From positions 1-37,698 of the forward strand of contig QJVM01000054.1 of the NCBI GenBank assembly GCA_003235715.1: a stretch of 37,698 nucleotides of DNA. Direction: 5' to 3'. Under the pieces are notes generated by a model. The model had not been told where the DNA came from. It ran no database searches and worked only from the letters and a program-made list of their open reading frames with translations. This DNA is from Nitrospirota bacterium. Its GTDB lineage: Bacteria; Nitrospirota; Thermodesulfovibrionia; SZUA-242. Shown one piece after another: positions 37,602-37,698 of the stretch. The position numbers and the translations under genes were made by a program. Within the stretch, counting starts at the first letter, position 1, and every line of letters begins with the position of its first letter.

Positions 37602-37698
37602 TTACTCGTCGAGTATTCCCCAGCCGTTCGCGGAGTGTTTGAACGTTATCGTCCCCTGTTCGATCTCGTCTATCTTTTGGCCGGCAAAGTCACAGGTT
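37602..37698 (-). CDS. C-terminal part of an ORF truncated by the window edge
   Basis: Minus-strand frame reads ...TCDFAGQKIDEIEQGTITFKHSANGWGILDE*, followed by a terminator. Confidence 0.55.
   Translation of the reverse strand, partial: TCDFAGQKIDEIEQGTITFKHSANGWGILDE

Overview
The left ~10.8 kb looks like an ordinary core-genome segment: tRNA-Leu(TAG), a PEGA-like lipoprotein, tRNA-Ala(GGC), a UROD/MetE-like protein, tmk, holB, a PSP1/RicT-like protein, metG, a HEAT-repeat protein, an HD-GYP protein and tRNA-Thr(CGT). From that tRNA rightward, degenerate copies of its 3' end recur on the + strand at ~13.45, ~32.87 and ~37.37 kb. At least two of them include the downstream terminator hairpin. 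This looks like nested or tandem attachment sites of stacked genomic islands, though no integrase is visible. The main island (~13.5-32.9 kb) carries a long minus-strand cluster. It is headed by a Tat-exported beta-propeller (30801..32345) whose blades carry histidines in contexts resembling the CuZ-ligand motifs of nitrous oxide reductase (NosZ). The protein is only ~514 aa and lacks the C-terminal CuA cupredoxin domain, and none of nosR/D/F/Y/L is recognisable. It is followed by two MacB/LolD-like ABC modules (2 ATPases, 3 FtsX-type permeases), a FixH/YtkA-like Met/His-rich protein, two paralogous membrane-anchored proteins of unknown family, two further exported unknowns, TatA, a MASE3-type histidine kinase, a sigma54-dependent response regulator and a two-CW protein. 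A candidate sigma54 promoter and a perfect 19-bp-arm palindrome lie upstream of the propeller gene. My main hypothesis is an undescribed NosZ-like copper-propeller system with its own export, maturation and sigma54 control. It rests on motif reading only; no structure or homology search was run.
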